Position numbers and translations under genes: made by a program. The notes below the pieces were generated by a model. The model worked only from the letters and a program-made list of their open reading frames with translations. It did no database searches and was not told where the DNA came from. DNA of 60,000 bases from Lineus longissimus (lineage: Eukaryota; Nemertea; Pilidiophora; Heteronemertea; Lineidae), in assembly GCF_910592395.1 (NCBI RefSeq), contig NC_088326.1:6207001-6267000 (forward strand), written 5' to 3'. Below are positions 1 through 11,800 of this stretch, piece by piece (position 1 is the stretch's first letter; every line of letters starts with the position of its first letter).

Positions 1-1597
1 ATGAAGTTTGAAGGCTTAGTCCCAACTCTCAAATCAAAGGACCTGCGAAACTTGGTGTACTCTGAAGGAGTACCGTCGAAAGACATAGGCGGGGAGTAGG
101 CAACTCAGTTTGCAGCGCTAGTTTCTCCAATACTAATGCTAATGATGCACCCTGGCTCCTCCCCCCCCCCCCCCCCCATAAGGAAACTGACGATCCACTT
201 GACTATAACCAACTGGGTTAGGCTCCATTGATTCTGTAACCGGTTGTACTTGATACGAGCTTCGAGGCATTTGGCCCGCCCCTCCATGAAAGTCATCAAC
301 ACGTGTTCCTACAGCGGGAAAACTCTCTTGTCTCCCGCCATGATAGCGTTGTCTGTCATCATCACTGCTATGAGGCACGAAATTTGAGTGGATTTGTCTC
401 ATCCCTGATAGTCCCTTAGATACGCTAGGAGGCATTTGGCCCATTTCTGTCTCCACTTGGAGCTGGTAGTCACTGCTCCTAAATCCATGATCCATGTGGT
501 CATCCAGTTCGCGTAGCTGCGACTTGCACTGTGTCCTTGATTTCCATGTTGAACTCTGCCTCCACTTTTTACTGTCTGAGTACTGTGCTTGGCTTGCACC
601 ATTCTGTGAGTATCGCACGGGTTTATAATCCTGGTGATTCATATCCTGATATGATTCTGTGTAGGCCTGCTCCAGCATCGGTGGTCTTGACTGGCAATGA
701 AATTGCTCAGTGTCACCTTCCCCAGGGGCTATTGCAGACCCCAAGTTCAGGCTTTACTCCAATTACTCCTGGCGAATTGTCTACAACTCCTGATCCCATG
801 GGTGTGAACCTCGTTGCATCTGGGTTGAGCCCCATCCCAGGGCTTCCTTCATCTCGACCATGCTCTGTGCTCCGAGTGATTTTGCGCACCGGTACTCTCT
901 TGCTTGCTACAGTATCGCCCATCTCCTGTTTTACAACAGACTGCTGGGCTCCTCTTACACCGACCTGGCGTTTTCCCATGTGTTCCTCCAAAATCAATCC
1001 CAGCTTCTTGCATTCCTCTTCCATAACGTGAATCTCCCTTTCTAAATCATATCTGTCCTGTTCCCGAGCAACGGTATCATGAAATTCACGATTCTGAGCT
1101 TCAGGCAAATCCTCACTGCTTTGAGTCCTATTCAACGGTGGCGCCATCCCATTAACGACGTCAGAACTGTCCATGCTCCGCCCTCGAGTGAGATACCAAA
1201 TTTGACTCCCTGCCGCCTCAAAGATGTGCTTGACCTGGCGTCCTATTTCATAATACCTGTCCTATGCAACGCGTGCCTCTGACTGTAATGTCACAGAACT
1301 GAAATTCTCCAGCTGTTCCTTGTATTTTTCCCGTGATGAACAGATGCCCTCCTCAGCATCCTCAATTTCTCCTACTGGCAGTCCTGTGAGCCCTTCCGCC
1401 AGTTTGCCAACCTTCCTCAACACTATTGCTGATAACTGACCCAATGACCTCTTAAAGTACGTACGCTTCTCTGCAGCAATCGCATCCCAGTCGAGTAACT
1501 GGCTGGGCCTCCTTGTCCTAGGCCCCAAGAAAGACCCGTCCTCAATACCATGCTGATCTGCCATATTCCAGGCTAACGTTGGCAAAGTAAGTCCCAA
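1..1597 (-). pseudogene. BEL/Pao-type retrotransposon gag, decayed and cut by the window edge
   Basis: Read on the minus strand from about 1564, the N-terminal 100 residues form a charged helical segment, followed by a coiled stretch and a Gln/Ser-rich linker. The last part (about 95-1) reads MSFDGTPSEY followed by F-x-R-R-S-F, which resembles the start of the DUF1759 gag domain of BEL/Pao elements. Coding continuity is broken four times: an in-frame stop at 1262-1264 (the frame reopens at once and runs to 713), a frame change around 715-744, another at the poly-C run 163-178, and a stop at 105-107. Protease, reverse transcriptase and integrase would lie left of the window. No LTR was identified to the right. 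The family assignment rests on domain order and motif recognition, not on a search; the pseudogene status is seen directly. Confidence 0.6.
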
Positions 1598-4100
1598 GTT
1601 GTCAACTTATCACCAAAGCGCCTCTTTCTAACACCCAAACATACCCACTGCAGCAAAATCCCATGTTACCACGCTCATAAAAATGTCACAGACAGAAATG
1701 AAGAAACTCCGTATCATCAAAAGCTGGACCAAATTTGTTACATCCGCGACTAAATCAGTTGTTTTCCTTGGGACGAGGTTAAAAGAAATCCGCACGCTTC
1801 GCCGAGTGGTACTATGACGCGATTTGAGACAAGACCACAATTGATTTTTTAAGCCTTTTAGCAGTTAAATTGTCAATGTTTGACCGCGACGCATCAAAGA
1901 ACGCGTGGTGTTGTGAATCTGAAATTTAGATTATGTTATTCCGGACAGTCGGGCAAGTAAATGGTGAAAAATAAAATGGTGATTGACCACGGAAATTTTT
2001 TGATAATCGACAAATTAGACAGACTTTGATATTTCCACTCTTTTCAGCCAACTGGCAGAAAAAAACTCAAAACACGCCCCCTATTACCCAATTAGCAAAA
2101 TTCGAAATTAATTTTTTCATCAAATAATTTCTTTATATCTGTAGACTTGCCACAACAAATATTTTTTCAATACCTCTCCAAATATGTACTTGAGAGTTAA
2201 AAACATGCACTCGTCTAATTGATAGGCCTCGACCCTCCAACCGGCTATGAATATTCATTAGTGGTCTTGTCTCATTTATTTTTTCACACAAGGCGACGCC
2301 ATTTTGTTTCCCATATTTGGCACACGCGTCATAATTTATTCATACGAATGAAGTTGTGGGAATCCCCATTTCGTCTCGCATGTCTCAGTGAGTGCAAGCT
2401 GAGAGGCAACATGCGAACGAGGTTGACAGAGATAATCAACACTAGGTACCTTGTCTCCAGGTACTTTAGCCCGAGTCCGCACTGGATGACATACCTGGAG
2501 CGGTTCTTTTGTTTTAGCGCGCGATTTATACTTGACTCAGCAGTTTGTCAGTTTCTTGTTTTTTGCCAATAGCTAAAAAATCCTGCATGCGGCGGGGGGG
2601 GGGGGCAGACTATACCTCACCTAGCTTCACCCCATTCCCAATGTCGCTGATTATGACTTTGGCCCTCAAAACCTGTTACTCTGCAAAGGAGGCCAGTGGT
2701 GCGCCCAGAATGTGAACATCTCAGTAAGGATGTCAATTTCCAGACAAACAACGGGTAACATTAATTTGGTCCAACACTAACGTTCTGCGGAGAATACTAG
2801 TATAGTTTTTCTTTAGTTTGTGGAAACCCAGTGGCCACTGTTTGGCAAAAAAAATATGAAAGTTAAACAAACTTGGGGAGTTGCTGAAAAATCGTCCTTG
2901 GGCACAAACTGGCTTTTATTTTGCTTACCGGTAGAAGGGCGAAGCGCTTAGCTTACGCACGCACACTCCATAAAGTTTTCAAAAATAAGCCCTAAAATAT
3001 AAACAGAAAGGAAACAATTACTATTACCATGGTTAACGACTTATAGTGATGACTATTTTCGTAAGATGCAGAGTAAATCAAATGGATTTTGTGATGGGAG
3101 GCCCGCTCGCGAAAGTTCATGCGACGAGGTGCAAACGCCCCGTAAATTACCTTGTCCACCCGCTGCATCAAGCACAGGATCTACGTACATTCTACATGCA
3201 ATGACGCTGCGGCATAAATTATGCCAAATAAGGGAAACAAAATGGCGTCACCTGGTGTGAACAAATATATTGCCACTATGACACATGTAAGTCCTAGGGA
3301 CGAGCATCAGTTCTTCCTCGTGGGACTTTCCGAACCACAAAACCATCCAAATTAAGACTCAGCAAGTTATCAAATGTACGGACAAACGCACAAAATTGAA
3401 CTCGGAATGTTCCTTTTCCTATTTAATAGCAACTCAAGTTGACAGAGATACATTTTCCATTTAAAATTTCGATTTTTCCTCGCTTGCTTTCTCGTAACTT
3501 GCTGCTGCTTCCAAGGCGAGTTCGTCCGACAGCAAGATATGCGAGAGATGCAACAACTTTACCATATTTACCCGATGAAACGCTAAAAACACTGTAAAAT
3601 CAGATATGACCCGTTATGGCAGCAACAAGACGAGATGGTGACAAGTTGGCACATCGCCTGGTTTCTCGCAAAGACATAAGGACAGCTCTTATTCTCCATG
3701 GTCGGAAATATGAGAGTTCGGCAGTGCAGAACCCATAAAGCGCGCAGCGCCTTTAGGTGGGAGGGGGGGACCCTCTTTATAACTCACACAACGTAGTGAG
3801 TGTAATGGTTACGTGTGTATAAAGTGTAAACAAAATTCATATATCCATCATGTCCATCGAATCTGAAAAAATTTGTGCAGACCCATGACAGTTCCGGTTC
3901 CGGTACAGTTTTTTGCATTCCATACGGGCCGCGCTTGCCGATCCTGCTTTCACGACGCACCGCAACCACAGTTACCATGATTCCCATTGTTTCCTTCCTC
4001 GTGACGCAATGATTTCATGACGTCATGAGCCATTGACCATTCACGCAAGTAGATTTATTCACACCGGCGCCACTGAAGTGCGGGTGTGGGACATCATGAT
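1598..4100. other. No gene seen; unassigned sequence right of the gag relic
   Basis: Open frames here are short and unconvincing. A 5' LTR of the BEL-like element could lie in the first part, but no second copy is available in the window to prove it. A poly-G run sits at about 2585-2605. A moderately conserved inverted pair (see the 2262-3285 entry) is the only structure found. Confidence 0.5.
2262..3285. repeat. Inverted repeat pair, about 50-75 bp arms
   Basis: The left arm (about 2262-2340) contains GACGCCATTTTGTTTCCC, and the reverse complement of 3195-3285 carries the same core with flanking similarity (TTCACAC before it, ATTTGGCA after it). The arms are about 0.85 kb apart. They may be the ends of a degenerate DNA transposon or two opposed copies of one repeat. 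No target duplication was seen. Confidence 0.45.
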
Positions 4101-4638
4101 TTTAAAAATCGTCTGCTAGGACATATGTACAGGACAACGTCGGCGGAGACAGATGTGACATTTTATTGCAGACCAAAGCAAACGTCCTCTTCTTCTCGAT
4201 TTACGTACTTTACTTCAAAAAAGTCAGTTTTAACACTACTACACAATTATAGAGTGGTCTTAAAGTTCCATTTGGATAGAGATTTGACGGACTGATTTGG
4301 AAATTCATTCCAACCATGCAACTGATTCAGAAATGAGAAAAAGCTCCTGGGTGTCATGACATGCATGATGTGTCTTGCCTCTGCATTTTTGTATTCAGAC
4401 ATGTCAGAGGGTTTTCAACTTTCATATCATTGAAGAAATAATTCATTCCAATGGTATATCAATCACATCATTTATTTAAAAATCGTCTGCTAGGACATAC
4501 AGGACAACGTCGGTGGAGACAGTTGTGACATTTCAATTTTCATTGAATAGAGATTTGACGGACTGATTTGGCAATTCATTCCAACCAGGCAACTGTTTCA
4601 GAAATGAGAAAAAGCTCCTGGGTGTCATGACATGCATT
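4101..4638. repeat. Direct duplication, second copy internally deleted
   Basis: Copy 1 is about 4101-4368 and copy 2 about 4474-4638. Both start with AAAATCGTCTGCTAGGACAT and end with CTCCTGGGTGTCATGACATG. Copy 2 lacks about 100 bp from the middle. Identity in the shared parts is high, so the duplication is fairly recent. No coding content. Confidence 0.8.
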
Positions 4639-4756
4639 CAATTATTATTTCACCACAAAGAGCTGCTTCTTTCAGCAGATATGAGACAGCTACCGGGGCG
4701 GGGACTATTTCTTTATGGGGCCTTATTGTTCAGCGTCTCCAAGGAATTCCATTTTT

Positions 4757-4925
4757 TAGAGTCCAATGGGGGGGTTGGGGGGGGGGGGGGCTTCCCCCCA
4801 ATGTACTGACTAAAACCTGTCACTTTCAGAGAACGGGGAGGGGGTTTGGGGGACTCATCCCCCAATGTACTGGCTATATATGTCAGAAGGACGGGGGTTT
4901 GGGGGCTCCCCCATGTCAAACAGTT
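4757..4925. repeat. G/C-run hairpin repeats
   Basis: Successive blocks of G runs and C runs (GGGGGGG...CTTCCCCCCAATGTACTG, then GGGGTTTGGGGGACTCATCCCCC, then GGGTTTGGGGGCTCCCCC) form short GC-rich hairpins. They read as reverse-orientation members of the same family seen near 5213, 16640, 17062, 17345 and 19896. Confidence 0.6.
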
Positions 4926-5172
4926 GTGTGAGTTCACTAGAGATTGCTCTTTACATATTATCTGGGAGCATAAAAAGCCTGCTAGCGAGTATTGATTATT
5001 CTTTAGAAAAAACCAGAAGATCTGCAAAACCAATGGTACCCATAAAAACATACATTCCTCCTTCGGGTCCCAATACGGCCCATGTGGAATTCGTTCAAAA
5101 GGTTTATTGAAATCTCAAAATATTTTTTTTTTCTCGAAACGCCTGCCCGTTTGCGAAACATTTTTCCTAGGA

Positions 5173-5622
5173 TAATATGTAAAGTCAAGGACTTAGTGAG
5201 CCCCCCTTTAGGTCGGGGGAGCACCCCCGAACCCCCCTACGATAGCGTAACGTTTTTACCCAGTACAATGGTGGGGAAACTGAATTGGTTTACTGCTGTT
5301 AAAATTACTAAATATTGCAAGAAATTTGGGAAATTTGAAAGGAAGAATCGAAATCGTGTCTTCATTCGTGTGCGGACGCCACTGACATGACCGAAGCAGA
5401 CGGCCGAAAGTAGTTTGTTCTCTGTCCGCTAGGGTGCAGAATCTAGATGGTGTATATTGAGAGTTCGGCCAATTTGCCAACTGAGACTTGTTTCACGAAT
5501 CTGCGCGAGTTTTGATTGAATTCCGCAAATAAACAGCACTTTTGTACAGGATTTAAGCTGTTAAGTGTCAGTCCATGATACCACCATGCAGAGGGTGGCA
5601 AGGTGGGGGTCAACCGTTTTTA
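5173..5622. repeat. Interspersed repeat related to the 16.5-17.8 kb block
   Basis: Positions 5173-5243 match 17305-17375 almost exactly, including the hairpin GTCGGGGGAGCACCCCCG followed by AACCCCCCTA. Positions 5385-5440 match 17778-17835 (GAAAGTAGTTT and CCGCTAGGGTGCAG). Positions 5556-5622 match 16524-16600 in inverted orientation (GTGTCAGTCCATGATACCAC). The order suggests a non-autonomous mobile element family with rearranged copies. No coding capacity. Confidence 0.65.
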
Positions 5623-7934
5623 ACGAGATTAGGTATGCAAGATCCTTCCACTAAGACATCATTACACAGCAATTGATGACTCTCAAAAATCACTAGCAAC
5701 CGAGTTAGGGGCAGGCCTAGTTAGGGGGCTTGTTTTAGCTTTTTTCCCCCTATTTTTTGTGTATTTTTGGGTCAATGTTGGGCACTCCTGCAGAGACTAA
5801 AAAAAATAGCTGGATTTTCCCCCTTTGTATGATGGAAGTATTTGATGAGATCTTCCATTCTGCAACAGGTCATTGAGTAACACTTCATACTTTGGTCGTG
5901 CTAGGCCTAGTAATTATGCATACCTAGGGGCAGTGCTTAGGAAGAGCTCTCTATCGACGCTCATATCTCCAACACTGCAGGTCTTTGAATGCTGTGGCTT
6001 GCACATGATAGGGGTAATGATACCTACTTTCAAAATCAGAAATAAAATTTCCGGCCGCTTTTACTGTTTTCCCAGGATAAACCAAGGAAAAAGTGCTATT
6101 TTCCACCAAAATGACACTCATTGGCTAGTGCTGCCACCTTGTGTACACTTGATGAATTATAAAATAAATGCATAATGAACACATAATTTATGCTTGGTGC
6201 TGGCCATAAGGATTAGTAGTTACTGTCAACCACCATGATCACCCCCCCCCCCCCCCCATGCCTAGGCCTACTAACCTATTTTAAGTAGGCCTACCGGTAA
6301 ATAACTCCACTTGCATTTTTCCCCCAAAAAAAGAACAAGCTCATCACTACAAATTTGCCCTTGATGAAAGCCCTTTGGGGAATTGGGCCCCATAGGTCCT
6401 GAAATGCTGATTTGAATTTCAAATAACATTTCGGCCTTGGCCTACCTGATGGCAACGTAATTGAATAAGCTACATGTAGGCCTTCTTACAGTCCGAAAAC
6501 CTAAAGAAACCCCCCTGTTGGTGAGGATGCTAATGTTGACCCATTCATTAGCCTGTGTCATGCTGCCAGAGCATGTTGTAGGGGTTGGACCCCCCCCCCC
6601 CCCCCCATGGCTAAGGCACCTGAAGGGCATGTGGTATGACCTACTAATACATCTTTATCAACCCATGCAGGGATCATCCTGTTCCTAAGAACCTTGCAGA
6701 AGTGCTCATTTCACATACTAGTAACACCTTCCATGACTGTTTGATGAGGACAACCCTGCAGTTGGCTGCACCGTCAGAGTACTGCTATTGGAAGTTTTTA
6801 GCTCCTTGGTTGGCGGTGAAATGTTCTCCTGGAGTTGCTCTAGCATTGGCTAAATTGTACATATACATGTACTGGAATGGAGAAGTTTTTCATGAACTGA
6901 GTTACGGTACTGTCCAGTCCCTTAGGAGAGATCACAACTTTCCACATGCTACACTTGTACCTGTCTGCAGAGGACAGTGCTGCCACCTAAGAAGCAGGGA
7001 CACTTTTTTTTTACAAATGGGTGATTTATTTACAAGCTAATATAATGATACATAGAAAAAGGCTATTTTGCAGACAATAGCCAAACCACTACTAACCACT
7101 ACTAGGGAGGGACCAATACTAGTAACACCTCATTTACGGTACTACATGTCAGGCCCAAGTGCAGGATAGTATCAGGAGAGAGTCGCACTTTCCAGTAGCA
7201 GGCTTGGTTGTTCAAAACTGACATTAGCGCTACTAAGTATACTGACATTAAAAATCTATCTTGGCATTTACAATTGTTTACTAAAAGCCAAAGTTCAAAT
7301 TTATCCCAAGATATCGCTATAAAATCTTCTTTTTTTTCACCAAGCCCCGCATTTTACCTGATGAACCATCCGCTAGATAACATCAAATCTGGATGTCCTT
7401 CATATTGCAGGTTATGTTAGTCAAGGGAGACAAAAACACAGCATGAAACAGTTTTAGGAAATTCACCATGTATTTTTTTTAGAAAAAGAGAGATGTATTG
7501 TAGAATGCGAACAATGCATTTGCAATCAATGGCGTGGAAAATCTCAGGTCAAGCCTGATGAATGTACATCCAATAAAGTCGTACCCTTTCATTCTAAATC
7601 AAGAATTCTTGATGTGTAGCTGACAACTTTCACTGGGCTAATTCTGCACAGTCATGACTCAAAGACCAACATTTCAGAAAATCTGTCTCCACCCTCTTAT
7701 CATTTCTCTCTCCCAGCTCAAGAGTGCTTGACCAGCAGTCCTTATGATACTGTTGCACAACATTACCCATCAAATTATTACTCATCTGAGATCATCTTAG
7801 ATGATTATTATTCGGAGTATGTTGCAAAATACAAATAATACCTCAGTTCGATTATTCACAACTAGACTAGGCAGTTTGTCCCAAAACATCCAAATACATG
7901 TAGTACCTTACGAATCCTCATGGGACGCATTAAC
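5623..7934. other. No gene seen
   Basis: Contains poly-C runs at about 6241-6257 and 6590-6606, and a weak direct similarity between about 6715-6980 and 7110-7200 (ACTAGTAACACC, then CAGGAGAGAG/TTAGGAGAGA contexts). The frame at 6702-7040 (plus) has no recognisable domain and is most likely chance. Confidence 0.5.
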
Positions 7935-8061
7935 AATAATGTTGCAAAATGACTGTAAAAAATTGGTCGCACTGATCGTAAACATTGTCTTATTTTTCAA
8001 GATGAGAGTATGTTGATGATAAGAAAACGTACACCACAAATAATAGACCAGTATTCCTTAA

Positions 8062-8577
8062 AGGACCAGTATAGTAACTAAGGGCAATATTACCAAGCCC
8101 TCGGCTGCCTAGTCACCTCCTATTCTGCACAAAGTTTCCATCATCAAACTGCACAAAAAAGGGAAAAATTCAAAAACTGACGAAACTATCACGTTTCTCC
8201 GATTTCATTTCTGAGGACAGCCTCCCTGCAGAGATAATTTTCCTACAGATCAATACACTGTGACGCGCTGCGAGGGGTTTGAAAACTACAATCGGGCGTC
8301 ATGGATGACGTCCGATTGTAGCTGCGACGTGAATGGAAATGACGTTACGTCGTAATAGCGGGGTGACGTGAACTCGGGACTTCGGCATGCACTGACGTGG
8401 TGCGAAACGTCTTTTGCGCCAGAAGTTGTGCGTGCTAAAAATAATTAAAAACGCGTTTTTATACTATTTGAGAGTAAACATTTTTTTTGAAAAACGTCAA
8501 AACCTTCAGGAAGTATGGTTGCTTAAAGAAAAAAAAGAGAAGATGAACCGTACTGAAATAATAATTAAAGAACTCCT
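8062..8577. mobile_element. 516-bp MITE-like element flanked by TTAA
   Basis: TTAA occurs at 8058-8061 and 8578-8581. The element begins AGGA and ends TCCT, giving a minimal TTAAAGGA/TCCTTTAA terminal inversion. Compared with the paralogous sequence at about 14720, where only TTGAA is found at the equivalent point, this is a filled site. TTAA target choice is characteristic of piggyBac-type transposases, but the terminal inversion is short, so the superfamily is an inference. It encloses an almost perfect 36-bp palindrome at 8286-8321 and no coding sequence. Confidence 0.55.
8286..8321. repeat. 36-bp near-perfect palindrome
   Basis: Two 17-bp arms starting CTACAATCGG and ending CCGATTGTAG enclose two bases, with one mismatch. 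It could extrude as a tight hairpin and lies inside the TTAA-flanked element. Confidence 0.85.
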
Positions 8578-8839
8578 TTAAACCTTGCAAGTGATTTGGG
8601 GTCCTTGAAACTCCTTATATTTATCAATGAAACCTTATTCCCACCTAAGGGTTTGACCGGGCAGTCCAAAACTCCCCATAAACGCCGTCTACACTAACGA
8701 GTAATGAATTGGTGTGGATGAAGGCTGTCAGTATTGAGGGTTTTCTAAGATATACGTAGTTGCAGTTTCAACCTCCTAGACTCAATGGTGAGCAAACGTG
8801 CCACCATTTTTGACGGACGGACAAGACGTGACGACATAA

Positions 8840-8857
8840 GCTCACCCAGGTGAGCTA
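8840..8857. repeat. Palindrome AGCTCACC/GGTGAGCT just past a stop codon
   Basis: Perfect 8-bp arms around CA. It lies 6 bp beyond the stop codon of the minus-strand gene, within its presumed 3' UTR. Similar AGCTCACC ends are common on MITEs of marine invertebrates, so this may be an element end rather than a host signal. Confidence 0.6.
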
Positions 8858-8862
8858 AAAAT

Positions 8863-11800
8863 CTACAGTCCTGTCTGGTTGATGACCTTGTCTCTGAGTT
8901 GGCGTCGTGTTACTGCAGCAGCTGCAACAGCGAACTCTGCATCAGATTCCTCAACCACAGCCGCCTGGGTACCATGGGGAAGACGTCCACACTTCTGTTT
9001 CGTGGAGAGACGACTGAAGTAACCCATGACCTGATGAGATGTCAGCCAATCCTCCTTACCGAAAGCAGCCTTTATACGGGAAGACACATTGACTGGATTT
9101 TCTTTCATTCCACCGACTCCCTTCATAAATTCCTTTTCAAGGAAGGCTCTTATTTCGGGGGAATAGCGACGGGCAGTCCTCTGTCCTCGATGCGCCCAGC
9201 CAGCACTGACCTGGGTATCAGTGTCCTCCATCTGCAGAGCGGATTGCAGTTCAAGTGAACTTGAGGCGTCCCTGGGCTTTCCGACTGCCTCCACTCTTCC
9301 TGCCCATTTCCTCTTTATAGCATCCATCCTGGTGTCTTTCAGTGGCAGAAGATCATGTACACCACACGCCATGTGGGTGGTGAGGGCCTCCTGGGTGGGG
9401 AAGGTCTTGCTGCACCCATTTTCTGGACAGGGTACTTGGACAACCTGTGTTGGATCAAGGTTGCCAGCCATTGCTCCAGTCACTTTTGCTGGCTTTGTGT
9501 AATCACCAACAATGACACCTGATGGTCCTTGCTTACACTTTTTCAACAGCTTATTGTAACTATGAAAGGTGCCTGGACCAATACCATAAGCCTTCCACAC
9601 ACGAATTCCTTCATCCTCAAATTCAAAATTGGTAAAAGACGTGATGCCAGGCCATGTTCCTCTCTCACTTGTAGGTGCTGCTTTCAAAGTTGCAATGGCG
9701 ACATGGCAGCCCCGTACTCCGCCATACGATGCCAAGGCATCCCTCATTTGTTTGGCGTTTGTGACATCATTCCCCTCATTGACATATCTTTGAATGTGAG
9801 ATTTCATGGGCGCAATTTTTCGGTCACAAATGTCCTTTCCTGCCTGGGCCTCACTGAAGTCGTAGCGCTTGATGGTGATGCCTTTTGACTTTGACAGGAC
9901 AGGGAGAGATAACAACAAGGATGCATTGTGGTAGCACCCTGCGTTGTCGGATCTGAGAAACACCTCTGTCACTTGTGGCGACTCTACCATAAGTTTGCTG
10001 AGACTAGCGTCGATGACGGAGTACACACTGTGCCAATCCTGTTTGCACTGATCCAACAAGTGGACGAAGCAGTGAATCTGAAAAATAGACAGAAGACATG
10101 CTAAGTTGGCAGTATGAAATGGTGTACAATAGGAAATCTTATGGGGCCCCTCTCTCATCCTCACGGATCACAAGTTTGCAGTTTTTACTAGAAGAACACA
10201 AGTATATGGAAATCAGTAAAACAGTACACTGTATCATCTGATAAGCAGCGGTAAAATTAATTGACTTGTTGGGTTGGCTCTTCAGTTCCAGGTGACAGAG
10301 TTCAATGGTATTCTCTCCTTGCAGTAAAATGTTGTTCATGTAACTAGAATGATATCAGTGTACATGTGGCGGCACTGAACACGATAAACATTTGAAACAC
10401 ATACCTTGTACTCGCTTTCAGCAATCTTTGATACAGAGGCCGTCACATGCCACGAAATACCCTTCTTGGCAAACCAGTCTTGTTGTGCTTCCCTGAATTT
10501 CATTGGCAAAAATTTCATCGCCCAATCCATGGTAAGCAAGGCTTGATGTGGTTCCAGAGTTTGGAGAAGGCTGGTCTTTGCTCGTTCTTGGTTTTTAGCC
10601 CGAAGAATATGTGACTTAAGTTGGAGGATCTTTTCTTTTGCTGCCTCAAAATCGAATTGTATTTCATCTTTCTGTTTGCTGTATCTGAAGTAAAATAACA
10701 ATATGCATGAGTCATGAAGCAAGCAGAAGACTGTAACTAAAAACAAACATCAGCTTTGAAGCTGACCTGAAGCCTTGCAAGGTCCATTCTGGTCATGTTA
10801 TGTGGAGGACAACTCTCTTTTGACAGTGCAGTTTCCTTACGTGTGCTACAGTGTCTGTCTGACAACATTGCACCACCCTTTTCCTCAAAATGAATGCGTG
10901 ACATTGCAGATGATAGAGACAGCCCCCTCCTGTGGCAGGGAAGTATATTGATTATCTGCCATCAAAATTAAGCATGTATATTGCATGTGTAAACTGTTCC
11001 CAAATACATCTTTACATTTGAAAGGGACATAAAATTAATGACTGATTGCCTCACCTGTAATTATCGAGAGGTAAATCCCTGAAGGCCAACTCAATGGTTT
11101 CAAATATGAAGACTATCTCCTTGCATCTTTCACAGGACATGTCGTGGTCATGCTTGCACGCTGAGGTGCTTTCAGCTAGAGCATACACGATGCAGTGATC
11201 GGGGCACTGACTGGCTTCACTGATGTGCAGTTTGTAATCAGTCTTCAGATACATCCTTGCTGACTGTATCTTTGATTTCAAGGCCTCGACAGTTGTAGCT
11301 GAATATCCTGAAAATATGGGAATTGGGTAAGAATCTTTCTCATGTAATCTAAGATCAGTGCTGCGTTGGACATAATCCTATCATTGAAAAAGGCTGCCAG
11401 CCACAGAAGTACAATGTCACACGTGTCGTCGAACGATGCTGCAGGAAATGAACTAGGCCTGGACAAATCTGATTCTGATATTATTTACATATATGTATTC
11501 ATGGAATTAGCAGTTGTACTCATACATACCACATTCTCCGAGCTGTTCCACAACATGTATGAGGCTATCAAATGCCTGGGAACCTTCAGCAGCAATGTTG
11601 TCAAGTCCGGCAAGGGATTTCTTTTGTGATGCAGCACATACCTAAATGAAAGGAAACAAATTTTATAACTTTGTACCATCAAAATACACACCCATCCAGC
11701 GTGACTACTAAAATTCTGATGGATCAACGATGTAATCAAAGAAAAACGAGAGTCTGACTTCACAGTACCGAAATTTGCACCAGCTTTCATGATTAGATTG

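Larger units (their letters stand above)
7935..8690. repeat. Interspersed repeat, copy 1 (interrupted by a MITE)
   Basis: Positions 7935-8057 and 8582-8690 match 14620-14835 in intron 2 of the neighbouring gene in direct orientation (ATGAGAGTATGT; CTTGAAACTCCTTATATTTA; GGTTTGACCGGGC). The intronic copy lacks everything between about 8058 and 8581, so this copy was interrupted later by the 8062-8577 element. It lies just beyond the 3' end of the minus-strand gene. Confidence 0.7.

Noticed and set aside
8899-9888. Plus-strand frames of 93-119 codons
   Set aside because: Shadows of exon 10 of the minus-strand gene.
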